A stretch of DNA of 64,000 nt from Heterocephalus glaber. Its lineage: Eukaryota > Chordata > Mammalia > Rodentia > Bathyergidae. The first letter of the stretch is position 1. Each line of letters opens with the position of its first letter. A model generated the notes under the pieces. That model made no database searches and was not told the origin of the DNA. It was given only the letters and a program-made list of their open reading frames with translations. Made by a program: the position numbers and the translations under genes. This document shows positions 29,461 to 40,320 of the stretch, piece by piece. The DNA is taken from NCBI RefSeq assembly GCF_000247695.1, contig NW_004624795.1:4563961-4627960 (forward strand). The letters run 5' to 3'.

Positions 29461-29778
29461 TTTTTTTTTTTTGGTACCGGGGATCGAACTCGGGACCTTG
29501 CACTTTCAAGGCAGGCGGCGGAATCACTGAGCTAAATCCCTGGCCCTGCACCATATTTTTAAGAATTTTTTTCCTGTGAGACAGGATCTCACTATGTAGT
29601 TCAGGTTGGTTTTGAACTCACTATGTAGCCCAGGCTGGCCTCCAACTCGCAGTGATCCTGCTTCAGCCTCCCAAGAGCTGAGATTATCCGGCCGTCAGCC
29701 TGAGCTACATAATGAGTTCAAAGCCAGCCTGAACCACATAGTGAGACCCTGTGTGTGTGTGAGTGTGTGTGTGTGTGT
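29461..29778. repeat. ID (-), B1 (-), B1 (+) fragment and (GT)n
   Basis: ID 29461-29547 is flanked by CTGCACCAT. B1 (-) about 29570-29696 runs into a B1 (+) 3' part 29697-29751 whose tail is (GT)n. Confidence 0.85.
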
Positions 29779-29959
29779 AAAACACCCAGTGTACGTTCCA
29801 CATCTGGGGCATCTCCCTTCCACTTTGCCCTGTCCCAATCGCACATCCTGAAGGCAGCGCTCGGCCTGGGTCTGTTAGATAAACAGAAGGGGAAGGGAAA
29901 GCGTCAAGAGCGCCAGGACAGCAACAGCTGCTGTAGATGGTAGAGAGGAAAGCAGGGAA

Positions 29960-30315
29960 GTGATCGGCGGTAGGACCATCCCGGGCCGCCCAGAGGGGTT
30001 CCGCGCCCTCCTGGGGAAGAAGCTGTCGGGATTGGCTCTTGGGCGCCACCTACCGTGGCCATCCCGCCCCTGCAGCTCTTTCCGGGCGTCCCGCCCCTTC
30101 CCGGCCCAGAGCCCGCCTCCCGGCTTCCATTGGCTGGCCTGTGTTTTCCCGCCCTTAAGGGCTCAGCCAGGGGGAGCCTTGAGGTGGGCGGAGCTTGCCC
30201 CAGCGGGTGGTGCGTGCGCCCGGATTGGCTCTGCTGAAGGCAGTGACGTGGCCGAAGAGACCTGTTTGCTTCTGAACTCTGGATTGGCCGTGGCGGAAGC
30301 GGAAGTGGAGGAAAG
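29960..30315 (+). promoter_or_regulatory. CDK5RAP3: CDK5RAP3 promoter
   Basis: GC-rich, SINE-free and TATA-less. It has four ATTGG (reverse CCAAT) boxes, all in the same orientation, at 30031, 30129, 30224 and 30283. GC boxes lie near 30065 and 30090, a CRE-like GTGACGTGG at 30243, and tandem ETS-type GCGGAAG words at 30295-30309, just before the start codon. The motifs are read directly; use of them is inferred. Confidence 0.75.
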
Positions 30316-33300
30316 ATGCAGGTGTGGGGATGGAGCTCCGGGTGCGGGATCCTGGCCGGGGAATCCTGGTTCCCGAGGTCTCCTCGGCCCGTCGCTCTGG
30401 CCTTGCAGGGTGGCGGCCGGGCCGGGACGTGGCCGCGCTCACGCCCGCGTCCCCTCCTGTCCCCCCCAGGACCATCAGCACGTGCCCATCGACATCCAGA
30501 CCGGCAAGCTGCTCGGTAGGAGGGCGCCCCGCGCGCCGGTGCCCTTTGCCCCCTGTCGCCAGCGGGGCCCCGAGCGCCTGGGTGGAGGCGCCGACCAGCC
30601 TCGTTCTGTGGCCGGACCTGTCTCGCCAAGAGCAGCCCGAAGGACCTATGTGGAGTCTGTGCTGGACCTGCGCTTTCTTGCTTTAACATCTGTAGCATGC
30701 GCATTACCAAAGCATGTCATTCAGGGCCACAACACGTTAGGAGGCTGAGGCAGGATGATCGTTCAAGCCCACCCTGAGGAATTTAGCGACTTAGTAAGAC
30801 TCTGTCTCAAAATATAAATTTTTTTTTTTGGTACCGGGGATCGAACTCGGGTCCGTGTGCTTGCGAGACAGGCGGCGGAACCACTGAGCTAAATCCCCGG
30901 CCCCTAAATTTTTTTTTTTAAGGGCTGGGGATGTAGCTGATTGTGAAAGCCCTGGGTTCAGTTCCCAGTAATGCCAAAGAAAAAGAAAAGTAGGCCATGC
31001 ATGGTGGCGCATGCTTGTAATCCCAGCACTGAGGAGGCTGAGGCAGGAGGATTGTCTTAAGTTTGAGGCCAGCCTAAGCTACAGAGTGAGTTCAAAGCCA
31101 GCTTGTGAGACCTTGTCTCAAAAAATAAGTAAGTAAATATCATTTAGGGATGAGATAAATGGCTTATTTAAGGGTGGTCAGTAAGTAAGTGGCAGATGTC
31201 AATTGGAGCTTTAGTATGACTAAATGTGCATGCTTCTTGGTTTGTGCCAGGAAAAAAATTTTTAAAAACTGACCTTTAAAAAGCTTCCAAAAAAAGATAC
31301 AAGAAAAACCCCGGGCCGAGGATTTAGCTTAGTGGTTCCGGTGCCTGTCTTGAAAGCGCAAGGTCCAAAGTTCCATCCCCGGTACCAAAAAAGAAAAACA
31401 AAACAAAAGCTTCCATCTTTATTGTAGGGAAATAAGGACCCCAAGACTCAGTTGAGCATAGAGAGTTTCTGGTGGCCAAGCCACCTCTGGCTTAGCACCA
31501 GGGAGGGGTCTCTTCCTTCCAACCACTTCAGGGAATGCACAGCTTTGGTTTTTTAAGACGGTCTCACAAGGTAGTTCAGGCTGGCCTTGAACTCACTATG
31601 TAGTCCAGGGCAGCCTTGAATTTGTGGCGATCCTCCTGCCTCAGCCTCCTGAGTGTGGGATTACAGACATGTACCACCACACCCTGCTATTACTATGCCC
31701 ATTTTACATGTTGGGAAACAGGCAGAGTGGTAGAGAGACTTTGCTAAGAAACTTGATAATTAGAGCCCAGGGGGCCAGGGTTGTAGCTCAGTGGCACTGC
31801 ACCTGCCTTGCAAGTGAAAGGTCCTGAGTTCGATTCCTGATACTGCAAAAAATAAAGGATTACTTACTATTTAAAAAAAAAAACCCAGGACCATCTACAG
31901 AGGTCATCTGCAGAGAAAATGCGCATGTTTCTAAAGCCCACACCCCTTGAGGTCGGTTTAGTCACACGTACAGGGTGGGTCTGCACTTTTAAGACTAATG
32001 CAGTGTGAAGCTGGGCATGGTGGTGCACACCTGCCATCCCAGCACCCAGGAAACTGAGGCAAGAGCAGCGCTGTGAGTTGGAGGCCAGCCTGAGCTACGT
32101 AGGGAGACTCTGTTTCAAAAAAAAAAAAAAAACAAGCCTGGTGTTCCCTATCCAGTCCTTAGGGCGCTGGAGGTATTAGGGTCTTTGCAGTTGCTCATTC
32201 ATCTGGTTCTTGGCATAGCCGCCTGTGTTTTGCGTTGTCTCGGTTAATCCCAGCCCCAGGAGGTGGAAGTCGGGCAGCAGCCTCTGTCAACAGGAAAGAT
32301 ATAATTACTCAAGAAACAAAGTATTGTGGAGAATTTAGAATGGTCAAAAGAGGCGCTTTCATGTCAGGACCTCATGTCAGGACCAATTCGGTTTTTCTTT
32401 ATCTCCATATTGAGGCAATTGCTCTGTAAAAAACAACAAACCATGCTGCAGGGGATAAAGTTAGGCCGCTGGAGTCTTAGCCCCAGGCCTCTCTCGGTGC
32501 CTCTCTTCCTTCTGATCTTCCTGGGAACCCACCCCCATACCTTAACCGATATGAGGACAGCTTTTTACCAATATCAGCATGTTCCAGCTGAATTAGTGAT
32601 GCAAGTTTTTTGTTTGTCTGTCTTGAGACATGGTCTTGGTGTGTAGCCCAGGCTGGCCTCACATTCGAGGCGATCCTCCTGCCTCAGCCTCCCGAGTACT
32701 GGGATCCCAGGCCTGTGGCATTGCAGAGCAAGGTGGCTGGGTGGTGGAGGCAGCTGTGCTCTGGGTATTCCCCTGCAGACTGGCTGGTGGACCGGCGCCA
32801 CTGCAACCTGAAATGGCAGAGCCTGGTCCTGACCATCCGGGAGAAGATCAACACTGCCATCCAGGACATGCCAGAGAGCGAGGAGATCACCCAGCTGCTC
32901 TCTGGGTCCTGTGAGTGCTCTCGGGCTGTCACCAGGTCCCCTCTTGCCTGGGCAGGGAGTTGAGGCACTACCCCCTTTAGCCACCAGGGCTGACCCCAGA
33001 AGGGGAGGTTACCTGGGGTATGAATGCTGGTTTTTCTAACAGAATGATGGAGGGGGTTCTCATGCTCACATTGCTGGCAGGCAGCCACCTGCATCGGCCA
33101 GAGAAATCCCCAAAGCCCTCACTCTTGTACTCCTGTAATCCCAGCCCTAGGGAGGCTGAGGCAGGAAGATCGCCAGTTTGAGCCCAGCCTGAGCAACATA
33201 GTGAGACCCTGCCTCAGAACTGAAAGGGCTGGGCATAGCTCCGCAGCAGAGCAACCCTGGGTTTGATCCCCAGTACTACAAAAAAGAGAAAGAAAACCAA

Positions 33301-36300
33301 ATTCCTTCTGCCTTGCTTTCTAGACATTCACTACTTCCACTGCCTGAGGATTGTGGATCTTCTCAAAGGCACTGAGGCCTCCACAAAGAACATATTTGGC
33401 CGGTACTCTTCCCAGCGGATGAAGGCAAGTGTGGCAAGGGCCTGCAGGGAACAGTTGGGGACATCTCGTCCATGGGTCAGCGCCTCTGGTCAAGAGGGCT
33501 GGGTGTTTTCTTGTGGTGCTAGGAGTTGAACCCAGGGAGTGCTGAGCTATGTCCCCAGCTTTTAGTCTCTTGAGACAGGTTCTTCCTGGGTAGCTCAACC
33601 TGGCCTCAAGCTCAAAATCCTCCTGCCTCAGCCTCCCAAGTAGCTGGGTTTACAGATAGGCACCAGCAAGCCTGGTCCCACAGTCTTCATCTGGGCAGCC
33701 CAGCCAGTGTGAGGAGCAGGGCAGAGCCTCCCTGTGCCCCAACTGAGCTGTGAGGTGGCTGCCACGTGTGTCTCTGGCTGACTCCTTCTTCCATCCTCAG
33801 GACTGGCAGGAGATCGTAGCCCTGTATGAGAAGGACAACACCTACTTAGGTAAATTGGCCCCAGAGTGGCTCTGGCATCCATGGGAAACCCACTCCCCAC
33901 GTGCCAAGACACTGGGCGTATGAAAAGCTTAGTCTGGGTGTGGGAAGGGGCTGGAGTGAAGAACCTGCCTATTCATAGCTGAGAGAACCAATTCCAAGCA
34001 GGGCATGGTGGTGCACACTCATCACCCCATCACACGGGGAGGCTGAGGCAGGGGGATCACCCTGAGTTTGAGCCCAGCCTGAGCTACCTAGTGAGACCCT
34101 GTCTTAGAAAAAGATAGAGGGGCTGGGGATTTAGCTCAGTGGTTCCGCCACCTGCCTCGCAAGCACAAGGTCCCAAGTTTGATCCCCAGTACCCCCCCAA
34201 AAAAAATTAAAAAAGACAATGATAATCACTAATAATTCCCATGCACCTAAATGCAAGGATTGTGCCGCCTGGTGTTTCAGTGGACCCACATGGTAAACAC
34301 TGTCCCCGTCACCCCGCCTAGGGCTGGAGGTGCCCTTAACCCACATCCACCACACAGGGGCTTCTGGGGCGGGCTCGCCTCAGGGTGCAGATTCCCCGGG
34401 TGGGTGAACTAACCAGGTCCCTCGCAGTGGAACTCTGCAGCCTCCTGGTTCGCAACATCAACTACGAGCTGCCCTCCCTAAGGAAGCGGATCACCAAGTG
34501 CCAGCAGCTGCAGCGCGAGTACAGCCGCAAGGAGGAGGAGGGCCTGGCGGGGGCAGCCTCTCAGCGAGAGCACTTCCGGCATGCGTGCAAGCAGTACGGC
34601 ATCACGGTGCGCATGCGCAGGGGCTGGGGCCAGGGTCTCCAGCCCAAGGCTGCCGCACATCCTTCGCCATCCTCTTCCCGCCCTGCACTGCGCCTGGCCT
34701 TTTGGTGGCCTTTGGATGTTTGGCCTCACCTCTGGACTCTGCCTCCAACCCCATCCCTCTCAGTCCTCCTCCTGTCCCCCATATAGGGAGACAACGTCCG
34801 GAGGGAGCTGCTGGCCCTGATCAAGGACCTGCCGAGCCAGCTGACCGAGATTGGGGTGGGGGCGCAGTCCCTGGGTGAAGCCATCGAGCTGTACCAGGCC
34901 TGTGTGGGCTTCGTATGTGAGAGGTACGGGGCCCAGCAGGCTGCTGCTTTCCCTTCTCCCGGGCTCCCCTCCCCCTCCCCTTGTGTTTTCCTTTGTTGTC
35001 AGACAGGGTCTCACTGTGTAGCCCAGGCTGGCCTCAAACTTGTGGGGATCTTCCTGTCTCAGCCTCTCGAGTGCTGGGATGAGAGGCGTGTGCCACTGAT
35101 CCTGGCCTCCACTCATATTTTCCCACATGACCCATGGCTGTGCTGTCCCCGCTGGGCCTGGGAGCCTTGTGCCCCTAGTGGTGCGGCCAGGCTGAGGGTC
35201 AGTGCTGTGCCTCCTGTAGTTCAGAAGAGCAGGTGCTGCCCATGCTGCGGTTCGTGCAGCGGCGGGGAAACTCGACAGTATATGAGTGGAGGACGGGCAC
35301 AGAACCCACCGTGGTGGAGCGGCCGAGCCTGGAGGAGCCTCCCGAGCCGGTGGAGGAGGATGCGGTAAGGGCAGCCCCAGCTGGGAGAGAGGGCAGCAGA
35401 GGGTGCTGCTCCCTGGTTCCTGGCCTTCCTGAGACCAGAGCCGGGTGAGGGCGAGGGCTGGAGCCGCACCAGGAGCCCTTGGGTTGCGGGAGTTCCTGAA
35501 ACCATTCTCCTCCCTGGGCCCAGGGTTGTCACGCTGACCTCTCTCTCCCTGCAGAAGCAGCCCAGGCCTGCAGGGCAGCCTCCTTCCCCCACTGGCCTGG
35601 GCCAACCGTGTTCACCTTGTGTTCACCTTCCAGATCGACTGGGGCGACTTTGGGGTGGAGTTGGACCCTGGCATCTCTGCTGAGGCTGCTGGCATCAACT
35701 GGGGCATCTCCCTGGACTCAGAGTCCAAGGTTAGGACAGCCTCTTGTCCCCGAGGCCCTCTGGGCTTCCCTTCAGCTGTAGAAAGAGTTGTCAGTGTCTG
35801 TGGAGGCATCGCTCCAAGTTCATGCCTTCAAGGGCAGATGCGGTTCAAGTATAAAAGAGATAGAGGCTGGGTGTGGTGGTGCACACCTGTAATCCTAATG
35901 CTTGGAAGGCTGAGGCAGGAGGAGCGCCGTGAGTTCGAGGCGGGCCTGGGCTACATAGTGAAACCCTGTCTCCTTTGGCCTGGGGTTTGGTGCAGGGTGG
36001 TAACCTGACCAGCAGGGTGGCAGCACAGCCAAGCCTGCACTGCCACTTATGTCACCACCAGGGCTGCAGACCTCACTGTGGGCAGGAAGCCGTCCTTGAA
36101 CCTGTTCTGCTGGCTCCCCTGGCCGGGAATTCTCCCAACCTCACTGGCTCTGTTGCTGTCCATGCAGGAACTGGGGGGCGACGGGGTAGACTGGGGCGAC
36201 GCCGACCCTGTGGCTCTGCAGATCACAGTGCTGGAGGCGGGGACCCAGGGTGAGTGCAGAAGCAGGGCGGCAAGCTCCGCGGTTTACCGAGTCCCTGGCA

Positions 36301-38244
36301 GCAGAGAGGCTGTCCACTAGAGGGCAGTGCAGGACGGCACTTTGCCTCCCACTGCCGCCAGCAGAGCTGAGCTGGGGTCCAGGCCGGCTGGAGACGGCAG
36401 GGGGCTTCACTGGGCCACCCCCACCCCCGGCAGAGTGGCTTTAGTGCAGCTTCTGTGGCCATAGTCTCCCCCCCAGGGCTTCTCCAGCTTGAGGGAGGAA
36501 AACAGACCCCTGCCCTGGTGCCCATACCCTTCTTCATCTCTGTCCCTTCCCGGTAGCCCCAGAAGGTGTGGCCAGAGGCCCAGACGCCCTGAGTCTGTTG
36601 GAGTTCCCGGAGACGCGGAACCAGTTCATCGACGAGCTCATGGAGGTTCTGTCACCCGGAGGGCCTTCCTGGGGGCATGGAGGACACCCTGTCTAGTCGC
36701 CTCCCTGTCCTCTCCTGTCACCGGGGGTCCTGCCAGTCTCCGGCCCATGAGACAGAGTCCTTGACCCCAGGAGCTCAGGTCCCGGTGGGAAAGGCCGACC
36801 GGAATCGACAGTGCTGCATGGGAGATGGCGCCGAGAAACACAGGATGCCGGGAAGCCTGTAGTTTCACGGCTGGGGCTCAGGGTACAGATGTGGACGTAC
36901 TGCCCACATGGGCCACAGGAGGCTGCTAGGCTAAGCAAAGTGAACTGGGGAGTGGACGGGGGCAGAGAGGTGGGTGGGCTTTGAGTTGACTCAGGGCACC
37001 AGGAAGCTGTCGGGTTGGGGCAGGTTCTGAGCTGAGACCTCATGGGTGGTGACATTGGATCCCATGGCTAAGGAGGAGCGGTGAGAGGGGCCAGGGTTCC
37101 TGGGCTTGGGAAGATGGGGGCTGTGGCCTGTGTCCCCTGCTCTTAGGTCGCAGCTGTTGAGTTTCTAGCAACAACAGTATCCGGAGGAGACCCTGCTTCA
37201 CCCGGAGTGTGGCCCTCACGATGCACATTGGAATGACCTGGGGCTGCCTTTCTGAATTTGCTTCCTGGTCCGAACTCCCTCCTCCTCTGCCTGCAGCTCG
37301 AGATCTTCCTGTCTCAGAGAGCAGTGGAGATGGGTGAGGAGGCCGACATCCTGTCGGTGAGCCAGTTCCAGCTGGCTCCTGCCATCCTGCAGGGCCAGAC
37401 CAGGGAGAAGATGGTTGCCATGGTGTCCACGCTGCAGGAGCTGATTGGCCAGCTCACCAGCCTGCAGATGCAGCACCTGTTCATGATCTTGGCCTCACCA
37501 AGGTCTGGCTCCCCTGATGCGGGCCCTGCCCTCTTGCTCCCTCCTCTTCTCCATGGCCCTCAGCTCATCCCTGCCAACTTTGACGTCACTTTCTCCTGAG
37601 CATAGACTTCTCTCTGGGTCAGGATCGGGTGGTTCACGTATGCAGGTGGAACCTGCTTCCCAACCAGGAGGACGGGTTGCCAGGCATGGTGGCCCACACC
37701 TGTGGTCTTAGCCCTTGGGAGGCTAAGGCAGGAGGATCACTGTGAGTTTGAGGCCAGCCTGGGCTACATGGCAAGACCCTGTTTTGGGAAAAAAAAAACA
37801 AAAACAAAAGCCAAGTAGCACAGGGGTACCTAGGATTGTTGTTCCTCACCCCAGAATGCCTTAAGGTGGAGGCCAGTTGGGGGATTGGGTCCCTGGGCCT
37901 CGTGACACTCAACAGGGCTCCATGCAGGTATGTGGACCGCGTGACTGAATTCCTGCAGCAGAAGCTGAAGCAGGCAGAGCTGCTGGCCCTGAAGAGGGAG
38001 CTGATGGTGCAGAAGCAGCAGGAGGCGCTGCAGGAGCAGGCGGCGCTGGAGCCCAAGCTGGACCTGCTGCTGGCGAAGACCCGGGAGCTGCAGGGGCTGG
38101 TGAGGCCACGGGTTGCCAGGTGCTGGGGGCTCGAGGCCCTGCCACTTCCACTCCTGCCCATTGCATCACTATCCACAGATTGAAGCTGACATCTCCAGGA
38201 GATACGGTGGGCGCCCCGTGAACTTGCTGGGGACCTCCCTGTGA
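30316..38244 (+). CDS. CDK5RAP3: CDK5 regulatory subunit-associated protein 3 (C53/LZAP)
   Basis: Subunit of the UFL1-DDRGK1-CDK5RAP3 ligase complex that attaches UFM1 to ribosomes at the ER; also linked to ER-phagy, checkpoint and NF-kB control. Coding exons: 30316-30321, 30470-30515, 32779-32910, 33324-33424, 33801-33849, 34428-34606, 34787-34923, 35220-35364, 35634-35729, 36168-36249, 36557-36645, 37297-37502, 37928-38099 and 38179-38244. They join in frame to 501 aa (human about 506). The protein starts MQDHQHVPIDIQ and ends GRPVNLLGTSL. A central acidic linker holds three IDWG-like motifs: IDWG at 266-269, INWG at 286-289 and VDWG at 304-307. The C-terminal part, before the last exon, is a Leu/Gln/Glu-rich coiled coil. 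Intron 4 is GC-AG (AAG|GCAAGT); all others are GT-AG. The first exon encodes only two residues; its ATG sits in GAAAGATGC, and human has MED where this has MQD. Confidence 0.98.
30738..31128. repeat. SINE cluster in CDK5RAP3 intron 2
   Basis: B1 (+) fragment 30738-30819, young ID (-) 30819-30903, ID-like (+) 30923-30985, B1 (+) 30991-31128. Confidence 0.85.
31312..31398 (+). repeat. ID SINE
   Basis: Forward ID ending in CCCCGGTACC and an A-rich tail. Confidence 0.9.
31545..31855. repeat. B1 (-) and ID (+)
   Basis: B1 31545-31688 with duplication; ID 31769-31855. Confidence 0.85.
32010..32135 (+). repeat. B1 SINE
   Basis: Forward B1 with a long A tail. Confidence 0.85.
32606..32725 (-). repeat. 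B1 SINE upstream of CDK5RAP3 exon 3
   Basis: Reverse B1 ending about 55 bases before the exon. Confidence 0.85.
33110..33285 (+). repeat. B1-dID composite upstream of CDK5RAP3 exon 4
   Basis: B1 about 33110-33225 joined to a shortened ID 33227-33285; it ends 38 bases before exon 4. Confidence 0.85.
33506..33675 (-). repeat. B1-dID composite in CDK5RAP3 intron 4
   Basis: Reverse ID-like part 33506-33560, then B1 33561-33675. Confidence 0.8.
33994..34200 (+). repeat. B1 and ID in CDK5RAP3 intron 5
   Basis: B1 33994-34112; ID 34121-34200. Confidence 0.85.
34990..35105 (-). repeat. B1 SINE in CDK5RAP3 intron 7
   Basis: Reverse B1, short form. Confidence 0.85.
35868..35975 (+). repeat. B1 SINE in CDK5RAP3 intron 9
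   Basis: Forward B1 beginning GGCTGGGTGTGGTGGTGCAC. Confidence 0.85.
36646..37296 (+). other. CDK5RAP3: CDK5RAP3 intron 11
   Basis: SINE-free intron of 651 bases with a weak donor (GAG|GTTCTG) and a strong acceptor (CTGCCTGCAG). Confidence 0.85.
37677..37795 (+). repeat. B1 SINE in CDK5RAP3 intron 12
   Basis: Forward B1 with an A-rich tail. Confidence 0.85.
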
Positions 38245-38480
38245 TCCAGTCCTCACCTGCCATTGGATGGAGGGGGCCAGCCGACATCTAGGCCTTCCCA
38301 GCCAGAGCCCGGCAGCGTGGAGCATGGAGAGCAACAGTAGGAAACGTCACCTGATGACTGGCTTTCACACACACACACACCCGTCTCCAGGGAGCTGTTG
38401 CAGTCGGCCCTGCTGCTGTGGACCACAGCTTCCTAGTTGGTTGAGTTGGACTTAATAAAAAAGGAAAAGACTCTCGCTTT
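38245..38480 (+). other. CDK5RAP3: CDK5RAP3 3' untranslated region
   Basis: Short 3'UTR of about 230 bases ending after AATAAA. It contains a small (CA)n run near 38367-38380. Confidence 0.85.
38454..38459 (+). terminator. CDK5RAP3: CDK5RAP3 polyadenylation signal (AATAAA)
   Basis: Canonical hexamer 210 bases after the stop, followed by T-rich and GT-rich sequence (GACAGTTTGTTTCTGTGTG), which fits a downstream cleavage element. Confidence 0.85.
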
Positions 38481-38496
38481 GCTGCTGACAGTTTGT

Positions 38497-38625
38497 TTCT
38501 GTGTGAGGCAGCTCACTATGTAGTTCAGGCTGGCCTTGCACTCTGTGTAGCCCAGCTGGCCTTGCGATCCTCCTGCCTCAGCCTCCCAAGTGCTGGGATC
38601 ACAGGTGTGCGGCACCATGCCCGGC
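38497..38625 (-). repeat. B1 SINE just after CDK5RAP3
   Basis: Reverse B1 starting about 40 bases after the poly(A) signal. Confidence 0.85.
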
Positions 38626-38629
38626 TTGC

Positions 38630-39850
38630 TGACAGCTTCCCACACTGACCGCTTCATTTCCCTGAGCTGGCAGCTGCAGCAGGCACCTGTTTTTGTGGGT
38701 TCTGGATCCAGGTGGCCTCTTGGGGCCACCAGCTATTACTATGGAGCCCAGGTTAGGGACTTCCTCTGTGGTTCTGGTGCTACAGGGGATCCTCTTCCTA
38801 TCTGCAGATGGCTCAGCCAGGAGCTCTGGGTCCTGCTATCTCATTACCAGGCCCATGGTGCCCCCTCCTGCCCACAGCCCAAGGGAGCAGCTGACTGGCA
38901 GGCTCCGTGGGTCCAGCCAGGCTTCCCTGCAGTCCGGGAGGAAGAAGCTGATAAACAAGGTGTGGACAGGACTTATCACCTTCTCAGGCTGCCTGTCCAC
39001 TTCCTGCTGGGATGGCACCCTCTCCAAGCTGCCTACCCATCCCGTTTCCCAGGAAGGGCAGGGGCCAGGGGTGGCCAGCAATTCGATTTTAATTTCATAG
39101 CAGAGCAGTTGATTCATGGCTCTTTGTCGCTGGCGTTGACTCCTGTAATGACTTTCCATCAAAATGAAAAGTGGAATGACACCACTCATTATTCCTGCTG
39201 CTTGTTATCTCAGTTCTGGGGAGGGCCGCCCCTCCCCACTGCCTTTCAGCCAGTCTGGCCTGGTGAGTGATGGCCCCTATTAATCACCGACCCGGACGCA
39301 GGGACACACGCGGGCCGGAGGAGGGAGAGATAAGGCTGAAGGAACCGCTTCGAGCCGCTCCTATCGATTAATGTCAGCGTCCACGTCCCCCATCTGGTCA
39401 CCTCCTTTTGGGAGAGTCAGGCAGGAGAAATAGTGGTGCTGGGAAGTCGACCTCAGAAGGACACGGAGCGCGCCTCAGTTTGGGGAGCTGCCCTGGGTTG
39501 CTGCCCTCTGCTGCCTCCGCCCACCCAGTCACTGCCCACTCCAGGTACCACCTGGCTGCCCTTGCCACTCTGACATCTGTGCCCGGTCACAGCTGTTACG
39601 AAGGCTCTGCTGTTCCCAGGCCAGAGCCATATGGAGGAGCCCTGAGGATCATGGGACTCCAGCAGCTGGGTCACCTGCCTGCCCACCTGGAGCTGCGGCA
39701 AGTGGTACCACCCTGGCCCCAGGAAGGGTCGTGGCTTGGGTAGGCACTGCTCTGGCTCTGGAGGGCCAGGTCTGCTTCACTGCCTGGCTGGAGAAATGAA
39801 GGCCCTCGCTAACCCATAGGCGAGGTTTCCTCAATGTCTTTCACCTGGTC
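38630..39850. other. SINE-free island downstream of CDK5RAP3; candidate conserved regulatory element
   Basis: Unique DNA of 1.2 kb. The part 38940-39400 holds four GATA words (GATAA at 38950, TTATC at 38973, TTATCT at 39205, GATAAG at 39329). It also has homeodomain-like words GTAATGAC, ATTAATCACC and ATCGATTAATG. No exon is supported. Confidence 0.45.
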
Positions 39851-39854
39851 ATCA

Positions 39855-40320
39855 GGCCATGGTGGCACATGCCTGTAATCCCAGGCCTCGGGAGGCTGAG
39901 GCAGGAGGATAGCCAGGAGTCTGGGGCCAGCCTGGGCTACATCAAAAGAATAAAAAACAAAAAAACCTTCAACTCACTGAGTTTGTTCTCCAGAACCTTT
40001 GCCCTCCTTTGCCTTCTGGGTCCAGCCCTCCTGGGCAGGCCAGGGGCACTGAAGGGTCACCTGGCTGGCTCACCCTGTGTGTGTCAGGGTGGATCTGTGG
40101 CTTTTGGGGGCTGATTCTGAATTCCTTTGGCCTCACTCAGGTGCCTGCAGGCTCCTGCTCATTTGCTTCAGAACTGTGCAAGGCACTTGTGCACTGGCTG
40201 GACCACTGACCTCTTTGTTTTGATTGTTTCTTTTGAGACAGGTTCTTTGCTATAGAGCCCAGGTTGGCCTCAAACTCTCGGCAATCCTCTTGCCTCAGTT
40301 CCCCGCACTCCATGCCCGGC
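39855..40320. repeat. B1 (+) and B1 (-)
   Basis: B1 (+) 39855-39965; B1 (-) 40228-40320. Unique DNA lies between them. Confidence 0.8.

Larger units (their letters stand above)
20705..29960. other. PRR15L upstream/first-intron region and PRR15L-CDK5RAP3 intergenic sequence
   Basis: About 9.2 kb without a supported coding exon. It should contain the PRR15L first exon and promoter (minus strand). The best candidate is the GC-rich SINE-free block at about 23940-25200, which has a 16-bp palindrome and a forkhead-like word GTAAACA. The block 22390-23200 is unique DNA without recognised features. A 100-base assembly gap and several SINE clusters fill the rest. The block 28860-29400 is C-rich with no gene seen. 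Confidence 0.6.
30516..32778 (+). other. CDK5RAP3: CDK5RAP3 intron 2
   Basis: GT-AG intron of 2263 bases, the longest of the gene and rich in SINEs. A B1 (-) ends about 55 bases before the acceptor of exon 3. Nothing else is recognised. Confidence 0.85.
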
